A stretch of DNA of 64,000 bases from Brevipalpus yothersi (GCA_003956705.1 QZCP01000046.1:99605-163604), one strand, 5' to 3'. Shown: positions 25,298 through 36,492, numbered from the stretch's first letter. Translations and numbers: made by a program. The notes: a model not told the origin generated them from the letters alone.

Positions 25298-25659
25298 ATT
25301 TCTTCGACTTTTTTAAACTTTTCCTGACTTTGACTAGGTAATTGGGTTTCGTTTCTTTCCACAGGCAATGTGTGAGGTGTATCTGATTTGGATAGAGAAA
25401 CCTTTCTCTTTGTACAGAAATATTGGGATGGTTGTTCTTTTCTAATTTTTTGACTAATCAGTGTTAACAGATATCTACCGATTGAGTGAGATGGAAAAAA
25501 TATTTCAAATTCTGGAATCCAGAATATTGGTAGGAAAATAAAACGAAACTTTGTCAGATGCTTTGTGAGAGTAGGGTGAACGGTAATCGAAAAGGAATGA
25601 AAAATCAGCTCCAGGCTTGGAATTGATAAGCAGTTATTTGGAGTGTCAAAACATATCGT
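25298..25659. other. Spacer between tandem copies
   Basis: Duplicate-derived non-coding sequence, containing the shared ctggaatccagaata phrase near 25515. No gene. Confidence 0.5.
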
Positions 25660-25947
25660 TCATAATTCATCGGGTTTATTCCTGCAACGATTCCAACAGT
25701 AGCGACAGCCCAGTCCGATTCCGAGTAAAATAAATCCCAAAAGAATCACAGCTACTGATCCGAGAAATTCGCCAACCATATAGCGCAGTAATCCTTTGAA
25801 GAAATCTGCTACTGGTGAAGAACTCTCTTCTCTTGAATTTTCACTATTACTTGAAACCAAGCTTTCAGCATCTAATTGTTGGGCGATCACAATTACTTGG
25901 AGAAAATAGAAGAAGCATGTAAGAAAAAATTGGCGAGATGGAAACAT
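25660..25947 (-). CDS. Small secretory-pathway membrane protein (unknown family)
   Basis: A 95-residue frame with a signal-like hydrophobic start (residues ~6-22). A short Ser/Glu-rich luminal stretch follows, then one strong membrane helix (residues ~60-80, GSVAVILLGFILLGIGLG) and a short Cys-rich tail CRYCWNRCRNKPDEL. If the signal is cleaved, the tail would face the cytosol, so the terminal DEL would not act as an ER-retention signal. I know no family. Two decayed copies (25019-25297 and 33057-33332) show it belongs to a locally duplicating set, of which only this member has an unbroken frame. Confidence 0.6.
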   Translation of the reverse strand: MFPSRQFFLTCFFYFLQVIVIAQQLDAESLVSSNSENSREESSSPVADFFKGLLRYMVGEFLGSVAVILLGFILLGIGLGCRYCWNRCRNKPDEL

Positions 25948-26631
25948 TTTGTCAACTTTGCTGAGAAATTAATATTTTGTCTTTTGTTAGTTAATTTGTG
26001 GCGAGTATCTCATAAAATTGTGAGAAAACACTTTTTTCATGAGAGTTTCATACAATTCCTAGATGATTATCACTGATGTCATGGAGAAGGGGTGTATAAA
26101 CTCGATTCTTGCAAGCGCTAGAATTGTTACTCATTTCGGCAATCAAGTGGCATTAGTCACCAATGATTGTTTTCAAGCCATACGTCGGAGCATAATTTCT
26201 GGCCATAAGATCGAAACACACGAATCTATGTGATTCGGACACGAAAGTTGAGAAAAAAAAGTCAGTCAAAGAGGCAATTCATGAATTGAACCTTATTTTT
26301 TATACATCGGTTTCGGATCAATAGCAACGGATTATTTTTCTGAGAATTTGAAAAACTACTATCAAATTGAATAACAAAGCAATAAAAAATCTATGAAATC
26401 ACTCTCTTCTATGTTCATTTCTTTCATAGTGTTCCACTTTCTTGCCATGCAATTTTTCAGCCCAATCTGCTGTTCAAAGTTGCGTTGAGATGAATAGCCC
26501 AAATAAGTTCATAACTGGATAGGATAGGATCTCATGCCAAAAAAAATTTTAGTGTATAATATTGATTGTTCAAGCAACTGGTGGTTGTGACTTAGATTGA
26601 AGATCAGATTCCAATCGAGATTCATCGAGGT
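25948..26631. other. Right flank of the duplicated block
   Basis: Non-coding. Roughly 25950-26345 aligns with 33335-33720 (shared phrases such as cgattcttg and atacatcg). Beyond that the sequence is unique. Confidence 0.55.
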
Positions 26632-27018
26632 CTAATAATCGACGCAATCTTGTATGAATTTCTGATGAACTTTATCATGGAATTGAAGTTTCTCGTTCCG
26701 TTTCTCCAAGATATACTTGTGCCAAAAAAAGGAAGCATAAGTTATATTTTCTCTGAAACTTGTATCTTGAAATAGAGGATAAAGGCTTTCAATTTCCAAC
26801 ATCATCAATTCAAATGAATTCAATAACGCTTGAAAAAAAGTACCAGAATTTTTTTCGTTTCGAAGCACCAACAGCAATGAACAGATTATAACAGAAGAAC
26901 AGGAAGAGAATGGCACGAAATAGGTCAATCTCGATAGAAAAATCTGGGCGATGGAGAAAGGATGACGAGAGAAGAGAGTAGTAGAGAAGGCAAATAAGTA
27001 GAGAATATATACATCCAT
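26632..27018 (-). CDS. Possible small hydrophobic protein (doubtful)
   Basis: A 128-residue frame from an ATG at 27018, with hydrophobic N-terminal half and a charged C-terminal part (EKRNEKLQFHDKVHQKF). In a second frame the sequence continues with good coding character (RLRRLLDLDESRLESDLQ) to a stop near 26580. That may point to a frame break or a missed splice. It could equally be 3' UTR of the SERTA gene, whose stop lies 57 bp upstream. No family recognised. Confidence 0.22.
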   Translation of the reverse strand: MDVYILYLFAFSTTLFSRHPFSIAQIFLSRLTYFVPFSSCSSVIICSLLLVLRNEKNSGTFFQALLNSFELMMLEIESLYPLFQDTSFRENITYASFFWHKYILEKRNEKLQFHDKVHQKFIQDCVDY

Positions 27019-27074
27019 TCTGGTATATATCAATCTGATAATTTATGTAGTGTGATTTCTCTGAAATAATTTTG

Positions 27075-29393
27075 TCATGAAATGACAGTCGTAGGCATGT
27101 CATCCATGAATAATTTATCTTTTGCCCGAAAATAATTGTTCTGAAAAGAGTTGGCCGTTCCACAAGTCGAAGAGTGGCTAGCAGCCGAGGAAGTAGGAGA
27201 GAGCGAAGACGATGATGGCGGGTAGCTGGAAGCAGAGTTATCGCTTGATGAAGAGGAGGATGAAGAGCTGGGTGAAGAGGGGGGAGATGATGGAGGTGAG
27301 GATGACATTGATGAAGAGGGGGTGGTTGAGGAAGGTGCTGAAGGATCAAGAGTGGGGTTAGAATTAGTTGAGGACAAACTAGGGGCATCGACTGCATTTG
27401 ACTCGTTTGCTCCTTTCATGAGGTCCTCAGCGGAGACCGGGGCAAGCTTAACATTGGGAGGGGAAAGGGGAGGAATAGGATCAAAATCGTACAAAGACAT
27501 ATCAATATCATCAAAAATTTCATCATTATTGTTTGGACCAGAATGATGGGATGATGAGGAGGGAGAAACAGATGATGAGAGATGATTAACATGAGAAGAG
27601 GATGATGCTAGACCAGAGGAGGCCTGATGATGATAAGAATGATTAAGATGCTGTAATAAGTGGTGAGAGACGTTTGTTGAGGATTGAGGACCATTCACGG
27701 GTGGCATTAATATGTGTAGACAAGAACTTTCATCAGAATCCCATTCGGAAGAACTTGAATCAAGTCCACTATCGTTACAGGTACCTTTCGATTCTAGATC
27801 AATATTAGTAGAGACGTTACACTCGTGAGAGTCAGAGGCAATGCTAGAATCACCCTCAGCGGCAACAGGCGAATCGGAAATTTTCTTCAACGAAACTTGT
27901 TCAGTGTCCAACGATTGAGCAGTATCAACCAGAGGTGTGAAATTTTCATCATCATAGCGAGAGGGATCACGACCAAGAAAGCTATGATTCAAGCTCGAGT
28001 CAAAATTAAGTACTGAGCTCCAGTTAAGATTGCTCAATCTGTCACTACCGTAAGATTCGTCGATACTCCAAAAGGCACTGCTTGCAGATGTAGCTGTTGA
28101 CAATGAATGAGGTGGGGAGGAAGATGATGGAGATGATTCTAATGAAGAGGATGGAGAAAGCGTAGAAACTGATGGAAGAGGTGATGAGGATAGATTCAAA
28201 GATGAGGATATCGGAGGAGAATTGGCGGGTGATGAAAAATTATTATTAAGTAAAGGATGGTTCTGATTTGATTGGGAGACATGAGAAGAGTTTCCGTGAA
28301 TATTATCAAAAGAAGATCCAGCAAGCTGCTTGCCGATTTCGCTGGACTCAACATCGGATTCAGCATGTATATATGGTGTAATTCTTCCTCCAGAAGAGTC
28401 CAAATCAAGAAGATATTTGGACTCACTTTCAACACCACAATCTATGAATTCGGAGCAGTCCAAGGAAGAAGATGATGAAATGTCAGCCGAAGAGTCATCA
28501 CAATCACCTTCACCATCGGATTCATCACTTCTTGGAAGTTCAGAGGGAATATTTCTCTCATTATTTGACTCATCTCGCAGCCCATCACTATTGTTCGAAG
28601 TAGAGGAAGTCACGGGATACAAAGAAGATGAAGAGGATGATACCATAGCTTGACCATTCTGATTATTTGGAACAGGAGGATTGCTACCGATGAGACCAGT
28701 GGAGGTTGAAGCGGTAGCAGTTGAGATGAAAGTGACTCCAGTGGGCCCAAAATTTATTCTTATACCTTCTCTTGCAAGCTCACGTTCCAATCTTTTCAGT
28801 GTATTGCAAATGAGCACAGAGCGTCGAAGACTTGGATCTGAACTTTGGCGATAGCGGTTCAGTTTACACATACTAATATTGAAAGTTAAATGTCTTTGTT
28901 TGTGATAAAAATAGTTCAAATTTTGTTGATGATTACTCAGGTAACCTCTTAATTGGCAGTAGGAAGGGGGCCCAGTTGATTGCAGTAGAGAAGAAGACGC
29001 AGGCGATGACAAGGAGGAAGAATGGGACACTGCTGATTTACCACTTTGATCAGATCGAAACTCGATGGACTGATCTCCTTGTTGAGTGGACAATGGATTT
29101 TTTGATAGATGCGAAGTAGTTGTAGAAATATTGTTAGTTGGTCGCTGAGAAGTGTTAGCGGATGAATCTCGACTTTGTGGAGCATTCGAGGTGGAATCGA
29201 GGCAATCTTGGGTGATATTGTTCAGTTTAACACGATCAGATGAAGTCGTACTGGTTGGAGAGGCAGCCACTGATTCCGAATCGGTATCGGAATCTAGTTT
29301 GAGTTCTTTGCGATTGTCGGGTTGAAGATCTTCTCCAAGTTCTTCAATTTTTCGCTTCGAACCACGCAATTGTTCACGTCTTTTACTATTCAT
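27075..29393 (-). CDS. tara: SERTA-domain transcriptional regulator (taranis/SERTAD-like)
   Basis: A single-exon 772-residue protein with one SERTA domain at residues ~165-212 (LTFNISMCKLNRYRQ, then DPSLRRSVLICNTLKRLERE). SERTAD proteins and Drosophila Taranis are nuclear co-regulators linking E2F/cell-cycle control, chromatin and cyclin A. The rest is disordered and rich in Ser, Asn and Pro, with acidic patches; the C-terminal acidic-hydrophobic stretch DEIFDDIDMSLYDFDPIPPL resembles an activation region. The basic N-terminus (MNSKRREQLRGSKRK) could be a nuclear signal. The long single exon and long Ser runs make it far larger than vertebrate SERTADs, nearer the insect protein. The upstream region is very rich in GA repeats. 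Confidence 0.87.
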   Translation of the reverse strand: MNSKRREQLRGSKRKIEELGEDLQPDNRKELKLDSDTDSESVAASPTSTTSSDRVKLNNITQDCLDSTSNAPQSRDSSANTSQRPTNNISTTTSHLSKNPLSTQQGDQSIEFRSDQSGKSAVSHSSSLSSPASSSLLQSTGPPSYCQLRGYLSNHQQNLNYFYHKQRHLTFNISMCKLNRYRQSSDPSLRRSVLICNTLKRLERELAREGIRINFGPTGVTFISTATASTSTGLIGSNPPVPNNQNGQAMVSSSSSSLYPVTSSTSNNSDGLRDESNNERNIPSELPRSDESDGEGDCDDSSADISSSSSLDCSEFIDCGVESESKYLLDLDSSGGRITPYIHAESDVESSEIGKQLAGSSFDNIHGNSSHVSQSNQNHPLLNNNFSSPANSPPISSSLNLSSSPLPSVSTLSPSSSLESSPSSSSPPHSLSTATSASSAFWSIDESYGSDRLSNLNWSSVLNFDSSLNHSFLGRDPSRYDDENFTPLVDTAQSLDTEQVSLKKISDSPVAAEGDSSIASDSHECNVSTNIDLESKGTCNDSGLDSSSSEWDSDESSCLHILMPPVNGPQSSTNVSHHLLQHLNHSYHHQASSGLASSSSHVNHLSSSVSPSSSSHHSGPNNNDEIFDDIDMSLYDFDPIPPLSPPNVKLAPVSAEDLMKGANESNAVDAPSLSSTNSNPTLDPSAPSSTTPSSSMSSSPPSSPPSSPSSSSSSSSSDNSASSYPPSSSSLSPTSSAASHSSTCGTANSFQNNYFRAKDKLFMDDMPTTVIS

Positions 29394-31833
29394 CGCATTT
29401 AATCACTAGATGGACAGTTCAACAAAAGGCCCTAGATGGAAAGATGAACATTGGTGAAAAACTTTTGTATTTTCACTGTTTTCAGAAGCGCTCAAAATGG
29501 TTTGTGGGAATGATCGGAAGACGAAGGACATGGCAAAAAAAATTAAGAGCAAGCTCAAATTTTTAGTTTCACATGCAGGTGGAAGAAAAAATTACTAAAT
29601 GAAAAATATTTATCGAACATGAATGAAGAAGTAGCCACAAGTAGAGAAAAATAAGTAGTCAAAGAGAAGAACAGAGACTAGAAAAATAGATTGAAGAGGA
29701 GGCAAGATATTCTTTGAAACGTAGCCACTGTGTTTACTGTTGAACAGTCAGCATCGAATCAATGATAAGCTTGAAGAGGAGAGAGAAGATAGAGAGCAAA
29801 AGAAGTGACTAGAGAGAGAGAGGGAGAGAAGTGAATACTGATACGGAGAGAGAGAGAACAAAACAGCTTACATCTGATGAAATGATGCTCAGTAGTTGAG
29901 TAGAAAAATGTACAAACACTCGAAAAATGATGAAAAAAATAATCCATCGAACTGTGGTCATTAATATTAGAAAATTTCCTCATCATACACTTTTAAGCAA
30001 GAGAAGAAGAAGAAGAAGAAAAAAATTGCCCAAAACGAAGAGAGAGGAACAGAAGTTTGTGACCGAGCAGAGCTCAACCTCAATCGGGTCCGAGAGAAGA
30101 GAGAGAAGAGAGAGATATTCTCTATCCCTCTTGCTGCTATCCCCTAACCTTCTCTCTACTGCAATCGCTTGTGCTTTTGCTCTCTCTTCGGTATCATTTC
30201 CTTCTCAGCTCTACAACAAGCAAGCTGAAGAGAGAGAGAAGTTGCTCTGCGACTCCACAACATTCGCTTGTACCGAGTTTTGAGCAGCGTTTCAGAAAGA
30301 AGAGAGGAGAGAGAGAGAGGAGAAAAAAAGAGAGCGAGAACGGAGAGAGAGAGAGGACGCCATGGCAACGGCAATGGCAAGCTAACTTAGCTTAGCTAAG
30401 GCTGAAAGCTCTCTCTCTCCTCCATCTACATGCTATACTGCAGTATACATGTATTTTCTGTTCTCTTCGAGAGAGAGGAGAAGAGAGAGAGGGGGAAAGG
30501 AACAAGAAGAAGGGAAAAAGATAGTTTCTCTTTATTTCTCTTTCTTTTCTGCTCTTGCTTATATGAGCTACACACACATACATGTAGCGAACGATATTCT
30601 GAAATCCGGAATACCTTTTTGCGAGCGGGAGTTGATTTTTTGTGTGGGCTAACATTTAGAAATTTTGCTCCTATCTCTCTATATTCTTACAGGCTAGGAT
30701 AGCTTTAGCTGCTTATATCTATGCAGCTCTCAACAAATGACTATGGTGGCTATGGTTGTGGATAAATTAGAAGATGAAAACGGGAGAAAAAGAAGCCGAA
30801 TTAAGAGGAGAGAAAGGAGAGAATATATGTATACCCATCAGATGTGTGTGTGAGTGTGGAAGAAAAGTTGACTACAGTAGTGTTGAGGAGAGGGGAATAT
30901 CCGCAGCTCCAAAGAGAGAGAAAAGAGAGAGGGAGAGAGAGCCAAAAGGTGGTCTGTGGAGAGTCTCTGTAAAGGCGCAAAAATTGTAAATGTCAACGAC
31001 AGAGGAAGCAGGAGAGAGAGAGAGAGAGCGTTCGGTGTTGGGGATGAGCGCGTAAACAAGCCTCAACAGCGGTGGACACACACACACATCATGTAGTGGA
31101 ATATAGTGGAAGGAAAAGAAGAAGAAGAAGAACAGGCAATAGGTAGCAAGAGTGGAAAAAGAGAGAGAGAGAGAAAGAGACATGAAAAATGGTCGAACGA
31201 ATAATGAATAATATATATTTATATATATAATATTTTTGAGATAAAATTCATCCAAACTATTATCTCATGTAAGAGGGGGAGAGGGGGGAAAGAAAAAAAA
31301 TGTACGTCTCTGAATTTTTGTACAATTTTTGGGTGAAAATAAGACATACACCATTAAGATGCGCTAAAAAAATTTGGCGTTTCAAGTAACGACAAACGAA
31401 ATAGTTCATTCAACAGCGAACCAACATACACACACACACACATACAAGCCATTCGGAGAGAGAGAGAGAAAGAGAGGAAGAAGAAGGAGATAGATGAAGA
31501 GAGAGAGAGAGAGAGAGAGACTGTTGACGCATAGCTTACCTTCTTGTATAATGTGAATAAGTGTATAAATGATGGCCAATGGTTACCCTGCTGAGTAAGG
31601 TGAATCAAAATCGGTACAAATTTTGTATATGAACATTTTCAAAACCATAGAACAATAATGACACATTAAAAAGTCAAAATTTAATTCGACGAAGTGAAGA
31701 AAAAAATCTTTTTTCCACTCTCGACCTCAATTTTTCAGATTGACTGAATCAAAGCAAAGACTGAAACTTCTTTTGCTTCAATTTTGAAGCTAATGAAATC
31801 CGCTAGAGTTCGCTCTATAAAATGTTTATATAG
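29394..31833. promoter_or_regulatory. GA-rich upstream region of the SERTA gene
   Basis: About 2.4 kb with repeated GAGAGA tracts on the + strand (for example near 29813-29860, 30293-30355, 30470-30495, 30915-30945, 31010-31030, 31458-31525), which is CT on the SERTA sense strand. No credible protein frame; apparent frames arise from the repeats. In arthropods GA tracts bind GAGA factor and mark open promoters, so this is likely the promoter and 5' UTR. Function is inferred from composition and position only. Confidence 0.5.
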
Positions 31834-32040
31834 ATGTCGTCACTTGATCAGTATGATCAGTTCGATTTAAGCACGACACAAGAGCGGCAAAAAACATTCA
31901 CGAACAGATTTCGTTGGATTGATGTCATCAATAACGGATATCGCAGCAAATTTTCATCCTCGTGTACCATTCCGGTGAATGATGGGAAAATTGAAAAAGA
32001 TCATTTGGCTAGCATTTATTTAAATATAAATTTAGGAATC
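31834..32040 (+). CDS. Possible truncated coding fragment next to the duplication edge
   Basis: From an ATG at 31834 about 65 codons have good coding character (QERQKTFTNRFRWIDVINNG and CTIPVNDGKIEKDHLAS). Shortly after, at about 32034, the sequence becomes the copy of the RTN4IP1 3' flank. It may be a gene start cut by arrival of the duplicated block, a small exon, or chance. No family recognised. Confidence 0.25.
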
Positions 32041-32880
32041 TTGGTCTTATTCTCGCCTTTTCGCTGACTATCTGATCAGAGACTATCGTTTTTTCTATTT
32101 ATAGTAACATGAACGATCAAAGTTTTTGTTAAAATCTAAGACTGTATTTGAATATTTGCTTTACCTCGAAAGATGACCATCTCTTACTTACAGAATAGAG
32201 GAAAGCAGCAACAAATGGCAATATCGAGATCATTATCTAACCTATCCGTGGAAATATTATTAAACTGAACACTATGGGTACTCGGAGCAATAACTAGATA
32301 CACTGTTCGAATCGTTGATCAAGTCAATTGTCATATTATTTAGCATATCAGAGTGTTATCATGCTGAATAGAATTTAGAAAACAGTCTTATGAACAACAA
32401 AACATACGGCTTCTCAGCTCAATCAGGTTCATATGGTCCATCAAATATTTTTATGAGGGAAAGAGCTGTTAGGCCAAGGTACGAAAAGCAGGCTGCTTTA
32501 TTGTGACTGATGTTCGAGATGTTGTGGACCAATACTTCATCAGGAGGTTTTATGCGTGGCAAAGGTTTGACAGAATTGTAGCACAGTGTTGTGGTAAAGT
32601 CTGCATCTTCTCTTTGCGAGACAAAGCTGTTGATTTCCCATGTTCCACAATGTGGCTTGGGTGGATCACTTTGATTGTGATTGTGGTGGTGATGATGATG
32701 TTGATGACGAGGATCTTGTCTTAAAGTAGATGACCACCTCAATGGTGTCAAAATAGATGGTGTATTTATATTTGAAGCGATAAATAAATCAGGTATCGAA
32801 AAATTAAACAACACTCGGGCTCGACTTGCAGACGCTTCTTCGTTCTGGTGAATGTATATCGCGGCTGTTCAGAATGAAAC
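32030..32880 (-). pseudogene. Decayed partial copy of RTN4IP1
   Basis: DNA-level copy of 22855-24740 with large deletions. It keeps the 3' flank (32034-32190), intron 2 (to ~32400), exon 2, and the first half of exon 1 (32814-32545). Exon 3 is gone, as is the middle of exon 1 from about DEVLV to the start of exon 2. The parental initiator region MAFASRAR reads EASASRAR here, so the ATG is lost. The retained intron shows it arose by DNA duplication, not retrotransposition. The remaining 131-codon frame is open but lacks the catalytic core. Confidence 0.88.
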
Positions 32881-33056
32881 TTTCTGAAAGAAGAATATTT
32901 CTAATCCTGGAATCCAGGTGTATTGGGAGGAAAAACCAGAACTTGGTCAGATGCTTTGTGAGAGGAAGATCAAGGTGGGTGATTCAAACGGAGTTAAATT
33001 AGCGTGAGACTTGTAATTGATCAGTAGTTAATTGGATTGGATGTCAAACATATCAT

Positions 33057-33332
33057 TCAGAATTCATGGGGCTTATTCTCCCAATAGATCCAACAGTAGC
33101 GGCAACACCACTTTATCATTCATAGTATTTAGCATTTCGAAGACAGCTAGCATCCCCAGAACTTGATAAACGATAAAAGCAAGTAATAATTTGAGGTACT
33201 CTGCTAATGGTAAAGAAATTTCAATTGGATGTTCACTGCTGAAAGCATAGATTTCACCAGTTAATAGTTCGAAGATCACAATCTGTAGATACAAATAGAA
33301 GTATGCAAAAAAAATTGGCGAGATATAAGCAT
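33057..33332 (-). pseudogene. Decayed third copy of the small membrane-protein gene
   Basis: Starts like the intact gene (MLISRQFFLHT, compare MFPSRQFFLTC), shifts frame after about 17 codons, and shows the conserved tail (CCRYCWIYWENKP) in a further frame. At least two frameshifts make it dead. It lies in the same order relative to the RTN4IP1 copy as the parent pair. Confidence 0.75.
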
Positions 33333-33901
33333 TTTTCAAACTCTGATCAGAAATCAGTATTTCGTATTCTCTCAGGTGAATTGCAGCAACTGTCTAACTA
33401 CAAAGATACACGTCTTCTGTTAGAGTTTAAAACAACTTCTAGACACTTATTACTGATGTCGTGGAGAAAGGGGTGTGTATACTCGATTCTTGGACGTACT
33501 AGAATTGTTGCTTACTTCATAGCTCTTTGACAAAAAAGCGACAATAATTGGTTTTGAGTCATGAGTCAGGACAACTTCCGACCATAGGACATACGAATCG
33601 GCATGATTCATACACGATAATCGAGAGGAAAAGCCAGTCAAAGATATTAATAGAATTGATGTTGACTCATTTTTTATACATCGATTTTGGATCAATAGCT
33701 GTGGATTATTTCCATCCCTGTCAACAGCGAGTGTGACTATTGAACTGCTGTAGAGATGTTTTTCTTGAACAGGGTGGCAAACAGTGGTGGACTTCTCCCT
33801 GACATGATCTCAGGAAACAGTGATTGATCAAAGACCTGTGTGTAATCAGTCAAGAATTTTTGAATATAAAATTATAAAATTGGATGCCCGGCGTTAACTT
33901 C

Positions 33902-34510
33902 TCAATCATCTTCTTGAGGAACTTCGTCAAGATCTTTTGTCACTACTGAAGAGATCAAAGAAAAATTTTGTAAAAACATTAATTCAAATATGAATCATGC
34001 AATGAAAATTTTCCCAAAAAATCACTTACTTTGATAAGCTTGAGGATATTGAGCTGCTATTTTGGACTTGATAATTCGAATTCTCTTGAAAATATAATCC
34101 AAATCTTTTTTCATTTCATTCAATTTTTGGGTCCCTTGCTTTATGTTTCGCTGAGCAAATTCGAATCTATTTCCTGCCAAAGCTATGCAATTAACGAGCA
34201 TTTCATTCGTCTTTTCATAGCGGTTCAACCTGATAATTAGCGTATAATAATGATGCTATTGTAGTTAAAAGAAGAAAATGCATCGCAAAATGATCGACTT
34301 AAACAAACCAAAACATACTTACATGTTTCTCTGTGAATCAACAATTGCAACCACATCTTTGGGATCAATCAGATTGAGAATCAAATGGGATAGATCATCT
34401 TTCCCTTTTCCATTATTATGATCAAGAAGTGTCTGATCAACATTCACCTCATCACCACTCTGTCGTTCTCCGATGTTGGTTGATTGGGCCATATTTCCAT
34501 GAACTACCAT
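33902..34510 (-). CDS. KXD1: KxDL motif-containing protein 1 (BORC subunit)
   Basis: Subunit of BORC, which positions lysosomes through Arl8 and kinesin, and linked to BLOC-1. Exons 34510-34323, 34229-34030 and 33945-33902 splice in frame to 143 residues. The core matches the family: LILNLIDPKDVVAIVDSQRNML, RYEKTNEML, then a helical KKDLDYIFKRIRIIKSKIA. The acidic short tail (KDLDEVPQEDD) is on its own exon. A second in-frame ATG 18 bases downstream (MAQSTN) is an alternative start. All-helical, cytosolic. Confidence 0.93.
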
Positions 34511-35405
34511 TCAATTTAAATGATTTAAATCATCATGTTCAAACAAACATCTCACAACACAAGCAATCAAAACATGAAAATGAGCGCCAAACTTTACATT
34601 GAGCAGCTCACATAACTTGCAAAAGTTGTAAGTCTTATTCTTTGCAAAAAAACATTTGATTCACTTTGGAAAGATAAATTAATTTCGTTTCGAATTGATT
34701 GAAATTTATCGTGGAAATGAATGATTTCCGTGAACATAAGGTCCTACTTAGACTCCTACGAAAAAGAAAAAGTTAACTACAACTATTTCTGGTAAAGGTC
34801 AAAGTTATGGTAATGACGCATAATTTAATCCATTTCTACGCGATATTTTCGAGGAAATTCAATTGAATAGATAGTAGATTCGATTGACAATTGATTGTCA
34901 GCTAATCGACTTTTTATGTAAATCTGATATACGACTGGAGATGATTTCATTCGGATGACTCATCAAATCATTGATAAATAGGATTGCTATTACGGCTTTT
35001 CAGAGAGATTCAAACTCAACCCGCCAACTCTCTCATACGAATGAAGTTAAACTGATGTAAACTAAACTAAATCAAATACAAACTGTGTAAACACAATGAT
35101 TCAGAAGATTCAATTTTCCTCTCATTTTTGTCTCGTTCAATAGGTATTCAATTAATCGTTCAGTTAGATTAATGAATCATGTGTAAACTTTGCCTTAATC
35201 ATCATGAAGATCAATAAGAGTTCAAAACATTTGTTCCCGGTGTTTTGATAGAATCCGTAATTTTCATTAAAGAGACATCATCACATTTGTTCTAAGTTCT
35301 TTTTATGGATCACAGCTTGCATATTTTGAAAAACGGTATCTTCAATATGCATGCATCATAAAAAATGAGAATCTCATCATCACTTCTCAAGTGTAATGAG
35401 CTTCT
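34511..35405. other. Spacer between KXD1 and the ESD gene
   Basis: About 0.9 kb AT-rich. KXD1's promoter should lie at its left and the 3' UTR of the ESD gene at its right. No coding frame or repeat of note. Confidence 0.45.
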
Positions 35406-36492
35406 CTATTTCAGGAAATTCGATATATGTTTGAAATGATCTTCGATGAAAGTGGCAACGAAATATAGCTCATGATCATATCCCTCTTGTTCACGATAGA
35501 TGAGAGGAAATCCAGCTTCAGCACAAGCTTGGATGAATCTTTTCGGTCGAAGATAGTCATCCTTAATGTGGTCTTTGCTTCCCTAGAAAGCAAAATAAGA
35601 TCATCAGTCGTTCAGTAATGGGGGTGAGTTTCTCTTGTAATTTGAGTGAGAAAAAATGAAGATAATTCTTACCTGATCAATGAGCACATGTAATGGTGGA
35701 CCTTTATATTTTTTCACCAAATATGTGGAGTCCCATTCTTTTCGGATTTCTCCATAATCGGGGCCCAAATAAGCAGGGCAAACTTTACGAGCCAGTCTGG
35801 TTTCTGTTGGATTACAGATGGGAGCCAAAGCGGTGGCAACTTTATACAGACCGGGATTACGAAATGAACAAATCAAGGCACCATGACCACCCATACTATG
35901 GCCTGAAATAGCTCGAATATCAGGCTGAACAAAAGGAAAATTTTTCTCCACAACTTGGATCAACTCTTTGGTGATATAAGAATGCATTCGATAATTTTTC
36001 TTATATTTTTCTGTCACAGCATCCAAATAGTAAGTCGCTCCCGGTCCAAGATCAGGATCATCATCAATTTTGATTTCGCGTGGGCCAGTATCGGCTCCAA
36101 CCACACATAAGTTCATTTCAGAGGCATATCGTTGAAATCCACCTCTTTGGATAAAAGTTTGTTCATCCGCGAATAGGCCTATGAATGATTAGAAGAAGGA
36201 AAAGTCAGATTCGAATGCAGAGTAAAAGCACCAAAAAAGATAGAGAGATCCGAAAATCGAAATTTGAGGCCAAGAATTCATCAATAAAAAGATGAGACTA
36301 CACAATAATTCATTAGAGAATGAACCGACCTGCGAGCCAATAAATGACCGGCACTTTTTTAGTTTCGCTAGCTAATGGGGGTTGATAAAGGGTGAAATTC
36401 ATTCTTGATTGAAGTTCTTCACTCCAATGATTGAAAACTTTTTGATAACCACCAAAACATTTAGAGCTAGAGATGAGCTTCAAACTGGACAT
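35406..36492 (-). CDS. ESD: S-formylglutathione hydrolase (esterase D)
   Basis: Cytosolic serine hydrolase that splits S-formylglutathione in formaldehyde detoxification. Exons 36492-36330, 36178-35673 and 35582-35406 give 281 residues; human ESD has 282. Visible blocks are MNFTLYQPP, PVIYWLAGLFADEQTF, GADTGPR, SGHSMGGHGAL (nucleophile Ser149, the same number as in the human enzyme), GSKDHIKDD (acid) and EGYDHELYFV (His). All three catalytic positions are present. Introns are 151 and 90 bp. Confidence 0.95.

Larger units (their letters stand above)
22855..26345. repeat. Segmental duplication 1, parent block
   Basis: Block holding RTN4IP1 and the small membrane-protein genes. Its copy is at about 32030-33720, same orientation, on the other side of the SERTA gene. 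Order is kept; the copy is shorter because exon 3, part of exon 1 and one tandem small gene are missing. Confidence 0.85.
32030..33720. repeat. Segmental duplication 1, decayed copy
   Basis: Copy of 22855-26345. Long noncoding stretches are nearly identical in places (for example gtaacatgaacgatcaaagt at 22930 and 32104). Confidence 0.85.

Noticed and set aside
27322..28653. Multiple frames opposite the SERTA gene and alternative frames on its strand
   Set aside because: Open only because the SERTA protein is made of Ser/Asp repeats; the SERTA domain frame is unambiguous.
29927..31608. Arg/Glu-rich and Ser/Leu-rich frames in the GA-rich region
   Set aside because: Produced by GA/CT repeats; GAGA tracts rarely contain stops.
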